The notes beneath the pieces are model-generated. The model saw only the letters and a program-made list of their open reading frames with translations, was not told the origin of the DNA and made no database searches. The translations under genes and the position numbers were made by a program. DNA of 64,000 bases, from positions 1 through 64,000 of the forward strand of contig WBMZ01000355.1 of the NCBI GenBank assembly GCA_013400975.1. Reading direction: 5' to 3'. Positions 12,901 through 24,909 of the stretch are shown one piece after another; within the stretch, counting starts at the first letter, position 1; each line of letters opens with the position of its first letter. The stretch comes from Atrichornis clamosus (lineage: Eukaryota; Chordata; Aves; Passeriformes; Menuridae).

Positions 12901-15900
12901 CCTTATATTTCTGCCACCACCTAATTTCATGAATCTTGCGACAGTGTCATCTTTTCAAGCATTCACACTTTCCCTCTCCTTTACAGTTCCTGCTCTTTCT
13001 ACTCTGAATTGATAAAATATCAAACTGTCCCTTCTCCCTCCTAACAGCTTTTACTTTACACATGACTATTCCATTCATGTTCCTGCCTTTCTGAAATATC
13101 TCTCTTTTGCTCTAAATCTGTTTTCAGCATTTGTATTTCCTTGTCTCCTGTTCTCATCCTGGGTCATTTAGACATTCCCCTTTTACCAGCATTTATTCCA
13201 TATACCTTAGTTCCATTACAATTGTAAAAGGTATTTTTCCTTGATCCAGTAACTGTTTCCTAAATTAACTCTCACATTTGCAAGAACAAGTGTATAGATA
13301 TAACCAAACCAGCATTGTTCAGTTTTGCTCATAATGCAATTCGGTTTTCACTTCATATTTGAATTTCAAAGGAGCAGAAAAAATGATTGAAATTCTGCTT
13401 CTGAAATGAGGTAAAGGTTTCCATTCTAACAAGTTCCTTACACCTCAAAGACGATAAGAACTTAATTTCAGCTGAAGCCAACAAGAAATAGGTACTTGGG
13501 AACTGAAATAAAAAGGCAAAACAATTTTAGAGGTTGCTTAGAGACAGAAGTGACCCTGAGCACTGAGTTAGTGATGAATTAAAAAATTGAAATCCTTGCC
13601 TTGAGCTCTACTTGACTGGTGTTTTCATATGTCCACATCCACAGAGTATGGCATTGGGGCCTGTGAGAGGCAAGATGGTCATTGGCTTGTGCCATGGCAA
13701 ATCCATACTGAATTCACCCCAGAGACCATAAGGCAATGCATCACTGAATGGTAGACTGTCTTACTGGAACCTTCGGCTCTAGATGAAGTAAGGGTTCAGG
13801 GCTCATTTTTATATTAAAACTCTCTGAATCACAACATCTATAGTTTATTTGTGGCTCTACAGATGAGGATTATGACACAGACACTTTGAATAGACAAAGC
13901 TCCGTACTCTCAAATAAACCATGTTTTTTATAACCAGTGGAAAGGAAATAGCTCTTGTATTCTGTAAGTGATTTGGCTTTCGTTATTGTTCTGATGGCTT
14001 GCTTGTTCGGCTACAGGGCATATCTACCTTGTTTTTTCAAAAGGATCTCAGAAAACTCCTCCAACAAACTACTGCAGATATCCTCCAATACCCTATTTAA
14101 TGGATGGCCAATTTCTATTACTTTGCAGTTTGTGTCATATAATAATTTTTTTAATCACTCAGAAACCCAAAACTGACTGGGCAGTAGAGCAGAATGATTC
14201 CTGGAGAGTAGTTTGTTAGAGCACAAGGCAAAAGTCCAGCCTGGGGCAAATCTCTGACTGAATAAAGCTCAGGGATTGTAGCCTTTTTGTCCCGTGGTAG
14301 CAGTTTGGCTTTCACTTTTTCACTGTGAGCCTGGCAGTAAGGCCACACTGAGGGGTGTAAACCTCATTACAAATCTTCAGTGTATCAGATGTGACATAAT
14401 TCTGTTTGACAGTGTTACACCAAAATTTGCCAAGTCAGAATGTTCAAACTGAATGTGCATTCCTTCTTAAACTATAAGGAGCTGAAGAGCAAGCAGTCTG
14501 GCATAAGATCATTTCTACTCATTGGGGCAGTTGTAAAATTAATGTTTTAGAGGCAACTGATGATTTCCCCACAGCAAAAATACACAGCCTCTAGTCTAGG
14601 CCAAATTACTAGCTTTGTATGACAAAGAACTGCCAGGTCTGATAGCTAACACTTTGGGGCAAAAAAAGACACCTCATTCAAGAGGATTGTTGGTGTAACT
14701 TATTAGCTTCTGATCACATGTTTTGGAAGGTGAGAGTTAATTTAGGAAACATTTACTGCACCAAGGCAAATGCAAGGTATGTTATAGATTGCAGAAAGAT
14801 GGCGGGGGCAAGGAGTGGTGGAGGGGAGAGAGAAACCCAGATGGAAGACAAATTCCTAGATTAATGAGACAAAAGAAACCTCCAGTCACCAATATATGCA
14901 ACATTCCAGAATATTCAGGCGGCATTTTTTTTTTCCCTAAAATCTCCATTAGGTTTGTATTTTTGAAAGTAATCTATTTTATATTGAAGTTTCAAAGTGG
15001 CAAGTCAATGAGCTTCTCTGGTAATACAACCCAGTTACCCTGATTACAAAATAAGTGCATCATATTTTGAGGCTGAATATGTCTAAGTTCCACTTCCAGC
15101 CATCAGATTATGTATATTTACCAACAACACTGAAAAACAGTTTGCTACCAGCTCTCTTCTCCAAGAGTGAGTATTTCCAGATGGTAGTGTCAAGATGGGC
15201 ACAGTTCATACTGCATTAAAATGAATTTTTACTGTCAAGGGGGAAGCTAGGGCTTTCCTGACATGAGTTCTAAGCTCCAAGTTTTCATGGGAAAAGAGAC
15301 TTTATTTTTTCCAAGGAGCCATTTCTTTAAATATATAAAAGAGAGGGTTTTCAAAAGCATAAACCAGCTTCTCTTCACTGGGTGCCTAGTTGCCTTCTGT
15401 ACCTCTAAATCTCTCTTCTTGTACAAGGAAGTTGCAGGGGTGACTCAGTTTTGTGAAATGTTTTTGGCTCATCATGATGACAGCGAGTACTGAACACACG
15501 TCTGCATGCACTGTAAGGGCTGAAACTGAGTCTACCTGGAAAGGTAGGGCACTGTGCACCCAGATGACCCCATATAAACATAAAGAGGTTGAGGACTCTT
15601 AGAGACCTATTGCCATTTTGAACTCACCCTCAAATCCCAGAATTCCCAGTGTTGTCAGCAATATCTGAGCTTGTATTAAACAGCTGTTTTGCCCCAGATC
15701 TTTCCATTAGAACCTGACATGACAACATCTTTGTTTTTCTCTGCTTTTCTCTAGCTTTGGGGGGCTTGTGACCTGCTACTGTATGAAGATATTGAAAGGC
15801 AGCTTTACAGTGGCAGAAAGTTTGGCATAAAATGACATGTACGGCTTCTTCTCCAGCCCTGTGGCTACTGTTGTTTCAGGAGAAAAATTGCATTTTACAA

Positions 15901-16190
15901 TTTATTCTTGCAAGATTCATTTGGATTACTACTCCTTCTTCTGTTGTTTTCTAAGTATCTGCAAATAGATTGATTATTTCTCCCAGAAGTTTTCCCTGAA
16001 ACCTGGGCAAGCTGTTCGATACTCCCAAATACTCCTTCAGCTCTTTGGTATATAAGAATCAAGACTTCATCTGTTTACAACATCTAAGTTGTCTAAGTTC
16101 TAATTTGATTTTGCCCTAGTCCACTTTAAAGACTTTTCTGTTTCCTCATAACTGCCCTAATTGGATGATAGAGGATCCATTTTTTAAAGA

Positions 16191-16211
16191 CAAAACAAAC
16201 AAACAAACAAA
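16191..16211. repeat. CAAA microsatellite
   Basis: About five CAAA units in intron, with no adjacent repeat recognised. Confidence 0.88.
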
Positions 16212-19200
16212 TGCACTGAAGCTTTGAACTCTCATGGTCTCACTTTTAAACAATCTTTCTTCCAACTCCTTGGGAAACTAATTTATTGCTTGGTTTTCTA
16301 CTTTCATCAAACATTTTATTGGCGTATTTTCTAATTCTTGAAAATTACAGTCCATTTTACATCTTGCCCTTCTGAATTTTTCCCCAAATTTTACCTTGCT
16401 ATTTATACACTTTTAGGGCTGGGTTTTTATTACCAGAGTGACTAACTCAACTTTCACTTTTTCAGTGTTGATTACTTGAGTTTCACAACTGAGAACGCAC
16501 AGCAAACTGGTTTGCAAGTTCATGTTACTTCCTCATTCCTCTTCAGCACAAAATCATAAAATTTGCCACTATACTATATGGTCACTCAAGGGCAAGTTGT
16601 GTTCCATTGTTTCATTCTCCCATTTTTAGACCATTCTTCCTTACTGGTGAGAATAAAATCTGGAATTATCTGACTTATTTTTCCATATTCTACACCAAAA
16701 AGATTAATGGATGTTTGCCCAGTTTGGATGGGATCTATTCCACTAAAGGGAACTCATGCCAAATTCTCTGTAATCTGTGAAAAGAAATATAAATTTTTAC
16801 AGCAAAATGGTCATCTAACCCATGTAAAATGTCTACTTTAGGGCAAGGTAAGTTGAACTCAGAAGTGACTACATGTTTCTGTTAACTACTGAGGGAGGCT
16901 AAAGGGTTTTATACACTGTGCTTCCCAGCATGAGCAAAGCCTGAATTTAGATTAATCCACTATATGCTTCTAAGGAACTTAATCTACCTGTCCTTCTAGT
17001 TGACGTCATCCTATTAACATATGACAACGCCTGTGGTCTCAGCTCCTTTTTTCTCCAGGGATTTTCTTTTTACAGTTCTGTCACATATATCACCTACCAC
17101 TCAGTATTGATCCTTTGGATATGTTTAGCAACACGTCCTCGTTTGACTTTCAAACAAATTCTGCTTCTTTAAAAGAGTCCCGTCAGGTGCACTGATCTAC
17201 CCATTTAAATCACTGCACTGATTATGTGCTGAAATTCTCAATAGATGCCATACAGTGCATGCATTACTACAAAGCAAGATTACATAGTAAACATACTGAC
17301 TAAGTAGGATTAATGTTTAAAACATTACAGGAGCCATTATAGGCAACTGCGTCCAAAGACCACAAATTTGATAGACTGTCCTACGTCCAAGGACAGAGTC
17401 ACACACCACGCACATCACCACAGGGAAGCATCTTAAGAATATGGTCAGTGCCTCTGCAAATAATTCTTGTAAGGCAAAGGGAGTATCTGCTACAATCCTA
17501 ATACTATTACACGAGAGTGATAAACTGATGCTCCAAGGAGAAAAGATTTCTGGCCCTATAGACATGTTTCAAATGTTTTTCAAGGCAGTTGCATTTTGGA
17601 AAAAAGAAATTCTGAGAAGGAAAACCACATGGTATTTGCCATTTTTCTTAGTTTTGTAACTAGGTAACAAAATGCACTATTTGCCCTAAGTAGTTTTACT
17701 GCTTTTACCATGAGCAAAAAACCATTTTAAATTAGAAAGCTGAAAGCTTCCCTGCACCAAAGTAAGGGAAGTCAATCTGAAGGTCAACTATAACTGTAGC
17801 AAATATAAAGCATAAATATTTGCTAATTATGCTAAAGCATAACTTTGTGCTAAGCACAGAATCCTTACACTCTACCCTGCTCTATATGGACACTTTTGGA
17901 GTAGAAATTGAAGAACGTTCTGTTTTTTCAAATGCGTATTGTATTTTTGACTATAGGTGTGAGTGTGAAGGTGTGTTGGGGTAGTGTGGGAAGAACTAAG
18001 TACAAAGAAGTGTTTAAACTGTTCCTAAGGGGTAGCAAATGTCTCACAAAAATGACACCAGGACGATGTACAGATGCGAGACAAAATCAGATCAGTGTAA
18101 GAGATCACCTTCCCTCAACAATGGAGAACCTTGTATAGAAGACCAGAGACAATACAGAAGGGAGATGCTCAAATACTGTTGCTGCAAACTAGGCGTATAT
18201 AATATATGGTACCAGTGATAGAAAACCCCATAGAGTATCTCCATTATCCCTTTCCCAAACCGTAGTTATTTCATTCTCAGAAAGCAGCAAGGGAAAAAAG
18301 ATAGTGCTTTTGCCCATATATGAATACATCCCGATACCGCACTCAGATCAACAGAAAAATCACACAGAATGGTTTGGTTAACTTCATTCATCTGGTTCAG
18401 GTTAGATGAGAGGGGAAATGTAAGTATTACAAGAGTACTATGTGTCTCTCTGCGGTGCAGTCTGTTATTGTCCTATTCTTTCTTGTTCCCGTTGAGCAAT
18501 TACCCTTCAGAAAAGTTGTTTTATTCCCTTAACGTAACCTGCGGATGCATTGCTTGGGAGCAGTCATCTCACTCCAGAGCAAGCAGTGTACTTTTTCTCC
18601 TGATTCTACTTTCAGGCTCCGAGTCACGCTACATCCAACCATTGTGAACGTAAAGCATTTCTACAGGAGAATGAAATAAAACTGATACTGCTTTTATGGT
18701 AAACAATTTTATGTTACTTTTATCTGCGATTAAGCAAGCATGATGTTAGTTGAAAAAGCAAATATATATTAAAAGGGCAAACATGCATGAAATGTGAGAT
18801 TCAGTGTAAGACACCTAAATATAGATATGAATGCATGTGGTGTCCAAGCTTAAAAGTCAATACAGATAATAAAGCTTATAGAGCAATTCAATTTGCTCTA
18901 CACTGCTCACAATTGGCCAGCTGAACTGCTCTCCAGCCTCCTCTGACATTAATGGCAACCAGACACCCAGCAAACATGTAGATGTCTAAATTTAATGTCA
19001 TATCTTAATCTGAGGTTTACTCTTGTCCAAAGACATAAAATTCAGTAATTTCAAAAGTTCAGATTCAAAAGCTAATACTTGCTGTTAACTCCCTATCCCT
19101 ATTAATTCACCTTAATTCTCTCATTTGTACACAATTTCAACTTGGTGCAGCCTTATGGAAAACTATACATGTGTTTGAAAATAAATGGAGTTCAAGGAGC

Positions 19201-20888
19201 AATATGCACTAACCATGAAAGTGCTTTCAAGCATTCAGGTTAAGACATCTAAAAGGAGCTATCTTTCATCAGCATTTTGATTTGAGGCTGTAATGCAAAA
19301 AATGATGTGGCAATTTTTCTGTGAAAAGGACCATATTGCTTCTCCTGCCTCCCCAGGAATTTCCCCTAAAAATTCCAATGCATTCACTATGGACATATTT
19401 CCTAAAATTGTAAGATTTGTACTGCTTAGGCTGTATGCACAATGTGTGGCCATTTTATGCATATGGTTCATGGAAATAATTTGTTCTAATGCAAGTGATT
19501 TTGACTAACCAACACTGGGTTCCCATTGCTGTTTTAATAGGTAAAATATTCCTTAGCATTGGAAGTGGAACTTAAAACTGCAAGAATGGCATAAGGCACA
19601 TTACATTTTATTTTTATTGACTGCATTTTCCTAACAGATGGAGAACTTGGGGTTAGATCTGAGTTCAAGCAGCCTCTAAACTCGGCCCTTCTAAATTTCT
19701 AAGATTATTTTAAACAAATCATTTAAATACTGACATCTCATTTCCACTGCTCCAAAATTAAAATAATTCTTCCATTGATATTCTGAACTGTTTCCTTTGG
19801 GCTATAACTATCTGAGACAAAAATTAACCCATGTGCACACAGCATGTAGCAAATCAAGTGTTAACGTCAATTAGAATTCAAAATGCTACTTGATAATAGT
19901 TGCAATATACTTAATAAGAGGCAAATACTATAGGGAGGAATATGTTCTATTAGAGTGATGAACCTACACTGGTGATGTATGTGTCACTACATTTTAAAGA
20001 CATTCAGAGATGAGAAAGAAAATGTTTATTTTGGTGGCAATTCAAAAGAGCATAATGAATTATAGCTAGAAGAAACTAGCATTTAAAGAAAATCCTACCT
20101 TTCAGGGGGAATACCTGTCTTCTCATGAATGTAACATAATAATTAATTGCAGTGCTATTTGAAATGTTTTACTATTTGACACAGAAGATTTTCCATTATT
20201 CTTCAATTGACCTTCAAGGTTCAGATAGGATTCATTTGGTCTATCTGCACAGAAGCATTGGGAATTTCAGCCTGCTTTCTGAGATAATTTTGACACATTT
20301 CCAATTAACTCAAAACAGAAAAAAATCCCCAGTTATCCCTGCTTTTCATAAGGTTTTAGCGTTTTCAAAAGCAGACTACTGTTATTACTGATCTTGGGAT
20401 GCCACCTGGTGGCATGTGGGAAAAATATATTCAAATTTCACTCGTCCATGGGGCCAAGCCTGCAGCACTATCTTTCCCAGTGCTCCTGGAGGGCTGTAGG
20501 GTTGGGCTCCTCCCTGTCACATCTGGGCCATCAGGCAGAAGGAGAGGTGGAGGTAGTGGGATTTGTCCAAGCCTTGTGGGCTGACTCTGGGACTATGTAT
20601 ACATCCAGTGTGTCACTCCAAGGCCATGCATGCAAAGGAATAGCTTTTCTGGGTCTCACTCATGGATTTGTAGTGTATTTTAGGTATTTTTATATGTACA
20701 TTCCCAAAGGTGAGAACACACAGCCCTCAACCAGTCAACGTTGCCATATTCACAGCATAGGCATGATCAGGAGAGTGCCTGTGATCCTGGGAGTGCCTGA
20801 ATAGCTGGGAAACTGAGGCTTAGGAAAATTAAGCACTTTGCCTAACGTTATACAGAAGGACACCAGCTAAATTGATTAAATTGACTGA

Positions 20889-20970
20889 ATAGAATCATAG
20901 AACCGTTTGGGTTGTAAGGGACCTTTAATGGTCATCTAGTCCAACTCCGTTGCAATGGGCAGGGACAACA
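20889..20970 (-). mobile_element. CR1 LINE 3'-terminal fragment (short)
   Basis: About 80 bp. On the minus strand it carries the TGCCCATTGCAACGGAGTTGG block, GACTAGATGACCATTAAAGG and the closing ATTCTATGATTCTAT octamers. This is a very short 5'-truncated CR1 copy in the same orientation as DLG2. The boundary on the lower side of the octamers is clear; the other boundary is approximate. Confidence 0.88.
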
Positions 20971-22099
20971 AAAGCAATGAAAGAAGTAGCATACTGAAAG
21001 ATAATATTAGAGGGATTGGCCAAAAAGCAGGTCACAGCAGGTTTAAAAGTAAGTAAAATATCACAATTATCAACAACTCTTGTGACTTCATTGCAATTCT
21101 GCAATACCAATATTATGAGAAGTTAAATCCAGATCTCTAAATCACTTACTATGCTTCCTGTCTGTAAGAAATTTAATCAAGCTTCAGCTGATTAGAAATA
21201 GCAGCGTTGAGGACACTATTTATTCTTGTAAATCAGATTTGTCATGTTTTGAGAAACAAATGGGAAAACTATTTCTGTAGGGAAATAAGTGTTTCTGAGG
21301 GATGAGACAAGCAGGAACAAACAGAGAGAAACAGACCTTTTTTTGTGCAGTCCTTATGAAATTAAGGTGTCTGGGACCCTTCACTGGACAATGGTACAAG
21401 ATTAATGAGCTCTGTGCATGAAACTGGTTTTGTTTCAATATGGAAAAATAGATCCATGATGGTTGTTTGTGACTAAATAAGTAACAAGGGCCTGACAGGG
21501 TGATTGCCTGGGGATATGTACGTAGTCTAATTTAGTAATAATTTCCATCCCTCTCTGCTCAATGAACAAATAAACAACTCTTGCATGACAAGTAAATGCT
21601 GATGCAACACTGGTAACATTAATGAGAACTTACGGAAAACATCACTACAAAACAGACAAAAATCAAGGAGTTAAATTAAGAGTTAAAAATTCTACTGCAT
21701 CTTTATCGTACAGTGCTAAATACACTCTGCTTAAAAATAAAGGAAAATGAAGTTTTAAATTTGTATTTGAACTTTTTGATTTTTGAATATAATGTACTGT
21801 AAAAGGCTTTGATCTCATTAGTCTGTATTACTCAGCCCTATTTTGCTGCATCTAACCAAAGAAAAATAAATTGCATAATTGTCCTGAAGAAATTTCCATT
21901 TCTATTCTTTGGGTTTCTTGTCTGTGCTGTTCTTGGCACAGGCATTTGACTTCCTTATCTCTTCCTATCAATAACTTTTTAAGAGTCTATTTTGGTTTTC
22001 TTGTAGTTCCCTACAAACTCTCTACTTGGAGAGCTCTTTTAGGCACTGTTGGAAGGAGAGGGTTAAAAGCAGGAGAATGGCGAGGAGGATGGTAGATTT

Positions 22100-22580
22100 G
22101 CTCAAGTGAGGAATTTGCAGCTGGGAATGCCAAGGCCTGGAGAACACTGGTGCGGGAAATCCCATATATTATGGCTACTGCTGTCTACCCTCTCTCTGTT
22201 TTGAGAAGCAGAATCTCTGTGTAGAGATAACACAGGTGTTTTGAGATACTGGGAGGCACTCTCACCGACATGCTTGAGCTCCCTGTTTTGGGAGAGAGAT
22301 CAAAGCTCAGAGACCATGAAAAGCACAGGGAGATCACAGCACTGAGGTAACTCCATGCTTGGGCACTCAACAGATGGGTGCAAACAGCGGCCCCACTGCC
22401 CTGTCAGGATGGACTGAGCCTGACGGCTCCTGCGTTCCCGCTCCTGCGTCTCCGCCCAGCTGTTGCTTCGGGATCTTCTGCTTAGCAGGGTAATGAAATA
22501 AATTTACTCTTTGTATTTCAGTCATGGTTTTGTGGTTATTCTGGCTGCCTGCCTGTGTCAACTTGCACAGGCACCTAACC
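22100..22580 (+). repeat. Possible old LTR or other retroelement remnant
   Basis: A GC-richer segment in AT-rich intron. It has a compact GC-rich block at about 22375-22480, a polyadenylation-like AATAAA at 22497-22502 followed by a T-rich stretch, and then TGTGGTTATTCTGGCTGCC. This arrangement (GC-rich R-like block, AATAAA, T-rich) is LTR-like, but I do not recognise a family and see no clear TG...CA ends or target duplication. It could equally be unique intron sequence. Confidence 0.3.
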
Positions 22581-23844
22581 ATCCTTGCTCTTTATAGTTT
22601 TTTCTTACAGCACTTTTAAGGAACAGGTCTAGATAAAATACACTGTTATGTTCCTCGCAACGTCAGGTTACCATATCCTTTTGGTTGTAACTTCCCAGAT
22701 TTTCTACACCAAAACTTTGACAGGTGGAAGGTAATTCACTTTTCATAGAATAAGCCAAGACAATCCTTAGCAATGTAGGAAAACCATATCCAGATTTCTT
22801 ATGGATTTAAACATTGACCAGGAAATAACCACATCACAAGCCATCTAGGCTAAAGTAATCTTCCATCCTTAACTCTACCCAAATTGCAGCCAAGGATGCT
22901 GCATTCACAGGGATAGAAATCATGACAGTGGGAGGCAGTGTGATACTGCAGCCTAGTGGGTCCATAATTTATGTGGGTTAAATAATTCCTGTGTTTCGGC
23001 TCTCTGCCTAAAGGCTATTGATGTGCTTCACATGAAACAGTAACAACTGCATCAATTTGGGATAGGTTCTTTTTTTTTTCTGTAATGTCAATGGATATTT
23101 AACTACATTTTCAAGGCTTTCATTGTAATTCAAAATGCTTTACATTCAGATTGTTTCAGTCAGATGTCCGATTACTTGACAGAGCCTAAAACATAAATGT
23201 TCTGGTTTTTAAATGTGTGATATCAATATATACATGAAAGAGAAATTAAAAAGATGTTTCTGAGTCTAAGAATGCAAAATATAACCTCAGGCTACAAAGC
23301 ATTTTATCCACTAAAATTTGAAAAGAATTTCAGAGGTACCATGAAATTCATTAGAGGCACAGAGATAATTAACATAACCTAATTAATCTCCTTCTTGTCC
23401 TGAGCTGTTTGCTAAGCAGTTGAGTGCACACTAGATGGCAGCCTCAGTACAGATGATTTCATCCTGCTGCTTGTTCTCTTCCAAGAAAAGCTGAAATTGA
23501 GAAATATCTTTGGACTCAACAGTGTATTTTGGAAAAATGGAACTGGGTGATGGGCCAGGCTGGGAGATGCTTAGGTCTGCACTGTGTTTAGGTCCTGTCT
23601 GTGGTGCTACTATACTTGCAGGTAGCGTTCAGCAGTGAAAAGTCTCATTCCCAGCTAAGTGCAAGTAACACCATTAACAACTACTATAGAACCCAGGAGC
23701 AAAATAACCAAAATATTCAGGAATAAACTGCTTGCAGCTCGGATTTCACAACATGGAAACCAAAGAAATTTTGTGTGTCCCTTGCAGTGTAGACAAAGAA
23801 CAAGATGAAGTTGCTGGTCAGGAAAGCCCAACAGAAATACTTAC

Positions 23845-24001
23845 AGATAAAATTTGATCTCCTCGCTGCAGTTCTCCACTGAGATCTGCCGGCCCTCCTG
23901 CTAGGATGAAAGACACGAAAATGCCTTCCCCGTCTTCGCCTCCCACAATGTTGAAACCAAGTCCTGTGGAGCCCTTGTGCAGGATGATTTTTCGAGGCTC
24001 T
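23845..24001 (-). CDS. DLG2: DLG2 coding exon: first part of PDZ3 (exon C)
   Basis: Minus-strand 157-nt exon with acceptor tatacag and a near-consensus donor gtaagt. One base completes the incoming split codon and 52 codons follow, ending at a codon boundary. The peptide starts [10 protein letters not shown] and holds the PDZ carboxylate-binding loop GLGF at exon residues 13-16. It continues [13 protein letters not shown], then [18 protein letters not shown], and ends QILS. This covers the beta-A to beta-D strands of PDZ3. LQRGDQ fits DLG2, whereas DLG1 and DLG4 carry LRKGD at this place. The domain binds C-terminal class I motifs of postsynaptic partners at the membrane. The exon continues directly into the one at 6144-6042. 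Frames extending beyond either edge are intron read-through. Confidence 0.97.
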
Positions 24002-24870
24002 CTGTATAGAAACAAGATGATAATGTTTATCCATTCATATCCATATCCATAATGTGTATGCATTTTTTCATAACATCTTAAGCATACTATATTTTGCTTA
24101 AGACTGTTATTGTCTAAAGAAACCTTTTAACAAATGACATAAATCTGTTAACTGGTGAAAAGATGAGGTAGGGATCAACCAGCATTGTTTGGTTTTTTTC
24201 CTCATAATTGAATTAAAACATCTCTATTAATTTCAGCTTTCTGAAGTCATCCTCACTATATTAAGTGAAAGATTTATTAAAAGAAAAAACAAAACACTGA
24301 ATTTATTTAATAATCTAATTTATAGCAATACTATATATACAAGTAGAATCCATCTTTATATAGCGCCTTTTTATTTTAAGTTCTAGTCTTGCTTTTGCAA
24401 CAAATGAACAAAGGAAAACTTAACACTCCAGGCAAAGCGATGGCAGTACTATTTGATCCTGACAGATTTGGAGCAAGTAACATTTATACGATCAAGGTAA
24501 TACGGCAGAATCTCATGAAAAGCTCTGGTTTGACTTTATCAGGATCTTGCATTTGTTAAGTCACACTGCAGCTTGATCACTGAACCAGCCCGAGGGACAC
24601 CTGCTTTTGCTGTACTCATTAAAAACCTTATTAATTATGATAGAAATAAATAAATAAGTAACAGCTACATCTCACACAGCTCTTTTCATCTGTAAATTGA
24701 AAATATGCCCCAAAAGATGTAAACATAACATGTATTTTACTAATGGGAAAACTTATCTCCAGATATAGATAACTTTCCTAAGCAATCAAGGTAGCATCCT
24801 GGAGAAAGGGTCCCAAATATTCTTGCTCCCAGTCTCTCCATACAAGGGCTCAGATCTGTCTCTCCCTTGG

Positions 24871-24909
24871 ATACACAAGGACACACAACCACATACACAT
24901 ACACACACT
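24871..24909. repeat. AC-rich imperfect microsatellite
   Basis: ACACA-type units interrupted by AAGG, AACC and AT. It is intronic, about 0.9 kb upstream of exon C in the transcript. Confidence 0.8.

Larger units (their letters stand above)
6145..23844 (-). other. DLG2: DLG2 intron splitting PDZ3 (17.7 kb)
   Basis: GT-AG intron in phase 0 between QILS and VNGID of PDZ3, with donor gtaagt at 23844-23839 and acceptor ending at 6145. It holds minus-oriented CR1 fragments at 7520-7730 and 20889-20970, a TATG repeat near 7.04 kb, an A/G-only tract at 9966-9998, a CAAA repeat at 16191-16211 and a pair of small hairpins at 6310-6348. GC-richer patches at 11.40-11.64, 20.40-20.65 and 22.10-22.58 kb are unrecognised; the last may be an old LTR. 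The remainder is AT-rich without recognisable features. Confidence 0.85.

Noticed and set aside
17317..17659. Opposed 82- and 72-codon frames
   Set aside because: No recognisable domain, no splice context and length within the range expected by chance in 64 kb.
6042..24001. Assignment to DLG1, DLG3 or DLG4 instead of DLG2
   Set aside because: [20 protein letters not shown] and LKGAGQ fit DLG2. The other paralogues carry LRKGD and different alpha-B flanks as I remember them.
23717..24063. Two overlapping minus-strand frames around exon C
   Set aside because: One frame is the exon with intron read-through on both sides; the other is out of frame with the PDZ3 sequence.
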